The notes under the pieces were generated by a model. That model worked only from the letters and a program-made list of their open reading frames with translations. It made no database searches and was not told the DNA's origin. A program made the position numbers and the translations under genes. A DNA stretch of 64,000 nt, taken from JALZKA01 sp963717635. GTDB taxonomy: Bacteria; Actinomycetota; Thermoleophilia; Solirubrobacterales; 70-9. Location: positions 992,001 to 1,056,000 of the forward strand of contig OY970347.1 of NCBI GenBank assembly GCA_963717635.1, written 5' to 3'. Below, piece by piece: positions 60,120 through 64,000 of the stretch; within the stretch, counting starts at the first letter, position 1, and every line of letters begins with the position of its first letter.

Positions 60120-61327
60120 ACCGCTAGCGCGCTGACATCCTCGTTCGTGAACGAGACCAGCACGGCAGCGTTGCGCACGGTGCCGGCCTCGTCGTGGTGT
60201 GAATAGAGGACCGTGCTAGTGGGCAGCGCCGGGTGGACGTCGCCGCGGGCCTGCTTCCCGTCGAACCACCTGCCCTTCGCGAACTCCTCGCGCAGCAGGT
60301 CCAGGCCCTCCTGACCGCGCGCGGCGCGGTCGGAGCCGGCGGTGATCACCCGGACCGCCGCGTCGGGCGCCATCCGGTCGCCGAGCCCATCGAAGTTCCC
60401 CACCAGCAGGTCCGACAGCACCGCGTTCAGCGCTTCCGGGTGCGTCCATTCCATGCCACGCCCGGTGGCGCGCCCGGTGGCGCGGCGACGCCGTTGCAGG
60501 CGAGGCTTGCCTGGCCTCGCTTGTCGCTGTCGCGGGCGCCGAGTCGTCGACCGCACGGGCTCGTGCTCGTAGCCGAGCTCCTCCAGCAGGCGGCCGGCAG
60601 CCGCCTCGAACGCGTCGAGGTCGGCGGCTCCGAAGTCGTCGCGCCATTTGCCGGTCACAGCCTCGGGACGTGCCGGGTCGAAATTGGCCGCCACACGCGA
60701 CTCGCGCAGCGCTCGTTTGATGACCCCCGGTGAGGTGTCCAGCCCGAGCCACCCGTACAGCTGCGCGATGGCGCCTGCCGGATCGAGGACCAAGTCCTCG
60801 TACCGCACCTCCCGGTACGAATCGGGCGGCAGGTCCGCGGCTCGGGCCGCGAGGATTGACTCGCGCCACTCGGCGGCGCCCTCCGCGACGCTCTCGGTGC
60901 CGAAGTCGCGGGAAGCCAGCGAGCGGGCGACATCGCGGCCGTCACGGATGATGTGCACGAAGCGTGCGTCCGGGTAGATCTCGGCGATCAGCCCGAGCGA
61001 GTGGACGTGGTGCGGCGTGCGCTCGGCGACGCGCTGGGCGCCGGGCTCGAGGAACTCGCCGAAGACGCCGTCGCAGAGGTCGCGGATCGCGTCCAGCACG
61101 ATTTCGCGATCCGCATAGACCGTCCCAACCGCGGGCGACGAACGCGCCGCGTGCTGAAAGCGCTCCAGCAAGGGCGCCACTCCGGACGAGAAGAGATACG
61201 TCTCGGAAGGCACCGCGGACACCGCCGGGTGCGCCGAAACGAGCCTCTGAAGCCAGAAGGTTCCGCTCCGGCGCGCGCCGACGTTGAAGATCAACCGCCC
61301 GTGCATGGGACTGTCGCCGCGACCCAT
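60083..61327 (-). CDS. Sulfotransferase fused to a C-terminal NTF2/SnoaL-like domain
   Basis: 414 residues from ATG 61327. Sulfotransferase part (1-260): 5'-phosphosulfate loop NVGARRSGTFWLQRL (15-29), 3'-phosphate site RFVHIIRDGRDVARSLAS and the late GKW segment. A strongly basic linker (about 265-295, rich in Arg with a TGRATGRG repeat) leads to a ~120-residue alpha+beta barrel-like domain (MEWTHPEALNAVLSDLL to VSFTNEDVSALAVYS) that resembles SnoaL/NTF2-type folds. This fusion is unusual. The added domain may bind the acceptor or add a second reaction. Start chosen at 61327 because TATCGT lies seven bases upstream. Confidence 0.82.
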   Translation of the reverse strand: MGRGDSPMHGRLIFNVGARRSGTFWLQRLVSAHPAVSAVPSETYLFSSGVAPLLERFQHAARSSPAVGTVYADREIVLDAIRDLCDGVFGEFLEPGAQRVAERTPHHVHSLGLIAEIYPDARFVHIIRDGRDVARSLASRDFGTESVAEGAAEWRESILAARAADLPPDSYREVRYEDLVLDPAGAIAQLYGWLGLDTSPGVIKRALRESRVAANFDPARPEAVTGKWRDDFGAADLDAFEAAAGRLLEELGYEHEPVRSTTRRPRQRQARPGKPRLQRRRRATGRATGRGMEWTHPEALNAVLSDLLVGNFDGLGDRMAPDAAVRVITAGSDRAARGQEGLDLLREEFAKGRWFDGKQARGDVHPALPTSTVLYSHHDEAGTVRNAAVLVSFTNEDVSALAVYSFPSSPVANR

Positions 61328-61334
61328 GACGCTG

Positions 61335-61382
61335 ACGATATTCGGCCGCGCGGCCGGCGCGTCGTGGCCATCCGGCTAGCCT
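61335..61382. promoter_or_regulatory. Divergent -10 elements (sulfotransferase fusion and methyltransferase)
   Basis: Minus TATCGT (61340-61335) ends seven bases before ATG 61327; plus TAGCCT (61377-61382) ends ten bases before ATG 61393. Leaders of zero and about three bases are expected. Confidence 0.5.
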
Positions 61383-61392
61383 GACGCCCCCC

Positions 61393-62154
61393 ATGAGTCC
61401 GGCAGCGGAGCAATCGGAGGCGGCCCGAGTCGCTCTCGAAGAGAACCCGGACCTCTGGTACCACACGATCGAGCTGGCTCCCGGGCTGGTCACGCCCGGA
61501 TACATCGACCTGCGCGCGCTGGCCCCCAGGGTGTTGCCGGACTCCCTCGCCAGCCTCCGCGTGCTGGACATCGGCACGTTTGACGGCTTCTGGGCTTTTG
61601 AGATGGAGCGGCGCGGGGCCGAGGTCGTCACGATCGACCTCGATCGGATCGATGCCGCGGAGTGGCCGCCGCTGAGTCGCGAACGGCTCGAGCGGCAAGC
61701 GGAGGAGGATGGGCTCGAGCTGGGCCGCGGGTTCGAGCTCGCGGCCTCGGCGCTCGGATCCAAGGTGCGCAAGGTGATCTGCAACGTCTATGACCTCGAG
61801 CCCGAGCGGATCGGGGGTCAGGTGGACCTGGCCTTCAACGGAACCACCCTCACTCATCTGCGGGACCCCGTGCGGGGCCTGGAGCGGATCTCCGGCGTCC
61901 TGCGACCTGGAGGCCGCGTGATCTCACTTGAGCCGATCTCGCTGTGGCTGAGCCTACGCTCGCCCCGGCGGGCCGCCGCTGCCTTCCGGGCCCACAACAG
62001 CGATTACACATGGTGGGAACCGAACCCTGCCGCGATCGCCGCCTGGCTTCAGGCGGCAGGGTTTCGCGGGATCGAGCGAATCGCGCGCGGGCGGCCGGCT
62101 TCGGCTGAACGCCGACCCTCGATTTACGTGGCGTTCAGCGCCCGGCGTCCTTAG
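61393..62154 (+). CDS. Class I methyltransferase, CmoB/DUF1698-like (paralogue C)
   Basis: 253 residues. LWYHTIELAPGLVTPGYIDL (21-40), VLDIGTFDGFWAFEMERRG, the TIDLD acidic strand end and FNGTTLTHLRDP. Closest to paralogue A (37601) through the shared ELAPGLVTPG and GTF-GFWAFE. Divergent from the sulfotransferase fusion. Ends by overlapping the convergent glycosidase-like gene by 20 bases. Confidence 0.84.
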   Translation: MSPAAEQSEAARVALEENPDLWYHTIELAPGLVTPGYIDLRALAPRVLPDSLASLRVLDIGTFDGFWAFEMERRGAEVVTIDLDRIDAAEWPPLSRERLERQAEEDGLELGRGFELAASALGSKVRKVICNVYDLEPERIGGQVDLAFNGTTLTHLRDPVRGLERISGVLRPGGRVISLEPISLWLSLRSPRRAAAAFRAHNSDYTWWEPNPAAIAAWLQAAGFRGIERIARGRPASAERRPSIYVAFSARRP

Positions 62155-63370
62155 CGCAGGATTCCCCGCGGGCGGCGCCGGACGCGCTAGGCGGATCCGC
62201 CGCGACCACGGCTTCGCGATATGCCATCGCCGATGGATATGGCTCCGCCGTTTCCGGGTCGGCGAAGCCGAACCAGTCCTCCTGATCCGAGGGATTCTGC
62301 TCGGGGGTCACCCAGGCATGGGGAGCGAACGTGACGACTGCGCAGCCGATCTCAGCAGCTGCCGAGGTCACCTCCCCGATCAGCTCGGCACGCTCGGTCT
62401 CCGGGACCGGCGGCAGGCCACCGCTCCCTCGGGTCGCCCAGCCGACCTCGCTCCAGTCGAGCGGCACTCCGTCGAGTCCCGCGCCATCTACGATCGCGCG
62501 AAATTGGCGCACGCCTGCGATCACAGCGTCGGCGTCGGCGGCGTACACGTGGATCCCGACCGCATCGACGCGCTTGCGGAGATCCGGGCGTCGGGCGAGC
62601 ATCCGCGTGAGGAACTCGCCGGGCTCCATGCGCGGTGCGCCCACGGACCCGGGGTCCTGGGACGAGAAGGCGCCGAGGCCGCCGACCACGACGCGCGCCT
62701 CGCGATCGGCTCGGTGGACCGCGCTGAGCGTTGCCGCGTAGAGGCCCGCGTAGCCTTCCGGGTTCGGGTACGGGCACCAATCGCCGCCGTTGTTCGGGGC
62801 GTTCCAGACCTCGTACGCGAGGATCGGTTTACGCGGCAGCGCCGAGTGCTCGTCCCAGAAAGTCCCACGGCTCCCGTAACGCCGAGCGACGGCGGCCATC
62901 GCCGCCGCAAAGTCACCGGCGGACCGGGGGGGTCGCCGCCCGGCGCAGAGCTCCGGAAGGCGCCGATCGACGGCCCATGACGGGGTCGGCACGCCGATCC
63001 CCAGCACTGCCCATCGGAGTCCGTGTCTCGTGAGCGCCGTTACCCAGCGGTCGGCATCGGTGAAGTCGTACGCGTGGGCGCCGCCGGCGGGAGCGGCAGG
63101 CTCGAGCAGCTGCCAGCCGAGGGTCGCGCGGACGAACCCCGCGCCCGAGTCGGACACCTCGGCGAGGTGGCGATCGACCTGCTCGTCCAGGCCCTGGGAG
63201 GACCAAGCGCGCAGGATCACCCCGTTCACGCCGTAGAAGTCACCACCGGCCCCGGGAGCGGGTGGCGTCCCCTCATCGCCACCACAGCCACCGGCGGAGG
63301 CGAGGAGCGCCACCGCCACGAGGGCCGCGAGCCCGGGGCTAAACCTCGGTGAGAAGGCGGCCAAGCGCAT
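62135..63370 (-). CDS. Secreted glycoside-hydrolase-like protein (third WNAPN paralogue)
   Basis: 411 residues. An N-terminal signal peptide with a weak lipobox (S-A-G-G-C, Cys29), then one (beta/alpha)8 domain. The acid/base position is Ala191 (YEVWNAPN) as in the pair at 4790/6497, and Glu308 (DWSEVGW) is the nucleophile candidate. Conserved GGDWCPYPNPEGYA and WFGFADPET match the same places in the paralogues. It has no calcium motif or cysteine repeats. Overlaps the next gene's stop by 32 bases. Being at the edge of the glycan region, it may act on its polymer. Confidence 0.8.
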   Translation of the reverse strand: MRLAAFSPRFSPGLAALVAVALLASAGGCGGDEGTPPAPGAGGDFYGVNGVILRAWSSQGLDEQVDRHLAEVSDSGAGFVRATLGWQLLEPAAPAGGAHAYDFTDADRWVTALTRHGLRWAVLGIGVPTPSWAVDRRLPELCAGRRPPRSAGDFAAAMAAVARRYGSRGTFWDEHSALPRKPILAYEVWNAPNNGGDWCPYPNPEGYAGLYAATLSAVHRADREARVVVGGLGAFSSQDPGSVGAPRMEPGEFLTRMLARRPDLRKRVDAVGIHVYAADADAVIAGVRQFRAIVDGAGLDGVPLDWSEVGWATRGSGGLPPVPETERAELIGEVTSAAAEIGCAVVTFAPHAWVTPEQNPSDQEDWFGFADPETAEPYPSAMAYREAVVAADPPSASGAARGESCAKDAGR

Positions 63371-64000
63371 CGAACATCTCGCGGTACGTCCATGGGCGGG
63401 CGCGCTCGATCGCGCGAGTCGTCAGTTCGCGCCGGCGCTCCGGCGCGGCAAGCAGCGCGTCGATGGCGGCTCGCAGGCCATCGGGGTCTCCGGGCGCGAC
63501 GGTCAGGGCCGAGGCGCCCGGCTCGACGTACCCCTCGAGGCCCGGCACGTCACTCGCGACCACGGCGGCACCCTGGTCGGTAGCGGCCATCAACCGCACG
63601 TGCCCGGCGCTGGGCCCGCCGTCGCGCACGCAGAGCGCGTAGACGGCAGCGCGGCGCACGAGTCGATCGTGCTTTTCGCGCGAGAGCTCCGTCCAGACCT
63701 CTGCCCGGCCGTCGCGGTTGAGCCGGTCCACCCGGAACCGGTCGCGGTCGCCGCAGATGACGGTGAGCGGCCACGTCGCGCGGTTCGCTGCGGCGAATAG
63801 CGTTTCCCAGTCGCACGACGCGCGCCCGGAGGACACGACTCCGACTCGTTCCTCTCCGGATTCGGGCGGCGGGTCACCCCGTCGGGAGAACGCCCAGGGG
63901 ATGTGGCGGAACCGCTTGATCGGCACCTTGTAGAGGGCGGCGTACCGGCGCTGCTCGTTTGCCGTCAGGACGTGGCCTGCCCGCATTGCGCGGCGGACCG
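63339..64000 (-). CDS. GT4 family glycosyltransferase, N-terminus outside the window
   Basis: At least 220 residues visible; the frame is open to the right edge, and the ATG at 63986 is likely internal. The visible part is a donor-binding half: ERVGVVSSGRASCDWETL, VICGDRDRFRVDRL, then GPSAGHVRLMAATDQGAAVVAS and the GYVEPGASALTVAPGDPDGL tail. It matches GT4 loosely, without a perfect E-x7-E. Transcribed toward the glycosidase-like gene, which it overlaps. Confidence 0.7.
   Translation of the reverse strand, partial: VRRAMRAGHVLTANEQRRYAALYKVPIKRFRHIPWAFSRRGDPPPESGEERVGVVSSGRASCDWETLFAAANRATWPLTVICGDRDRFRVDRLNRDGRAEVWTELSREKHDRLVRRAAVYALCVRDGGPSAGHVRLMAATDQGAAVVASDVPGLEGYVEPGASALTVAPGDPDGLRAAIDALLAAPERRRELTTRAIERARPWTYREMFDALGRLLTEV

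Overview
The window reads as chromosome of a high-GC Gram-positive bacterium. GTG and TTG starts are common, genes are packed end to end, and there is a gap-pgk-tpiA-gpmI operon, a transmembrane Ser/Thr kinase, lipoproteins and an LPxTG-type surface protein. I would place it in Actinomycetota, most likely Thermoleophilia-like, but this is inferred from gene content and style; there is no rRNA here to prove it. I see no tRNA, rRNA, CRISPR array, insertion sequence, integrase or phage gene, and no gene-free stretch above 300 bases.

Layout. Bases 1-21,800 are mostly housekeeping: the end of an M15 peptidase/lytic transglycosylase fusion, a cupredoxin lipoprotein, a sulfotransferase, uvrC, rapZ, a tandem pair of secreted glycosidase-like proteins, an ABC-2 exporter, gap-pgk-tpiA-gpmI-tgt, a kinase/lipoprotein/metallophosphatase operon, an M48 protease, a sugar-nucleotide epimerase and argS. 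From about 21,800 to the right edge the window is one large surface-glycan region. It holds a polyprenyl-phosphate sugar-1-phosphate transferase, two O-antigen-ligase/polymerase-like proteins, a Wzz/BY-kinase fusion, a Wzx-type flippase, eight GT2-type and six GT4-type glycosyltransferases (one partial), four GT-C-like membrane proteins, six methyltransferases, two further sulfotransferases, two alkaline-phosphatase-superfamily enzymes, a hexapeptide acyltransferase, an FAD oxidoreductase and an LPG-synthase-type membrane protein. A third glycosidase-like paralogue lies near the right end.

How it works together (inference). The initiating transferase loads a sugar on undecaprenyl phosphate. 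GT2/GT4 enzymes extend it, the flippase exports it, polymerase and Wzz/BY-kinase polymerise it, and membrane GT-C enzymes add lipid-linked sugars outside. Methyl, acyl and sulfate groups decorate the product, and the secreted glycosidase-like proteins may bind or trim it. Sulfation would be unusual for a Gram-positive surface polymer.

The most striking non-coding signal is regulatory. Nineteen start codons are preceded, 6-10 bases upstream, by a TANNNT -10 hexamer, which points to leaderless transcripts. At three divergent gene pairs the two opposing -10 hexamers overlap each other, leaving only 20-23 bases between start codons. Other points worth attention: the WN-A-PN substitution at the usual acid/base glutamate in all three glycosidase paralogues, a C-terminal array of three 36-residue cysteine-bracketed basic repeats, an ArgRS whose HIGH motif has become TAAG, and two unusual domain fusions.
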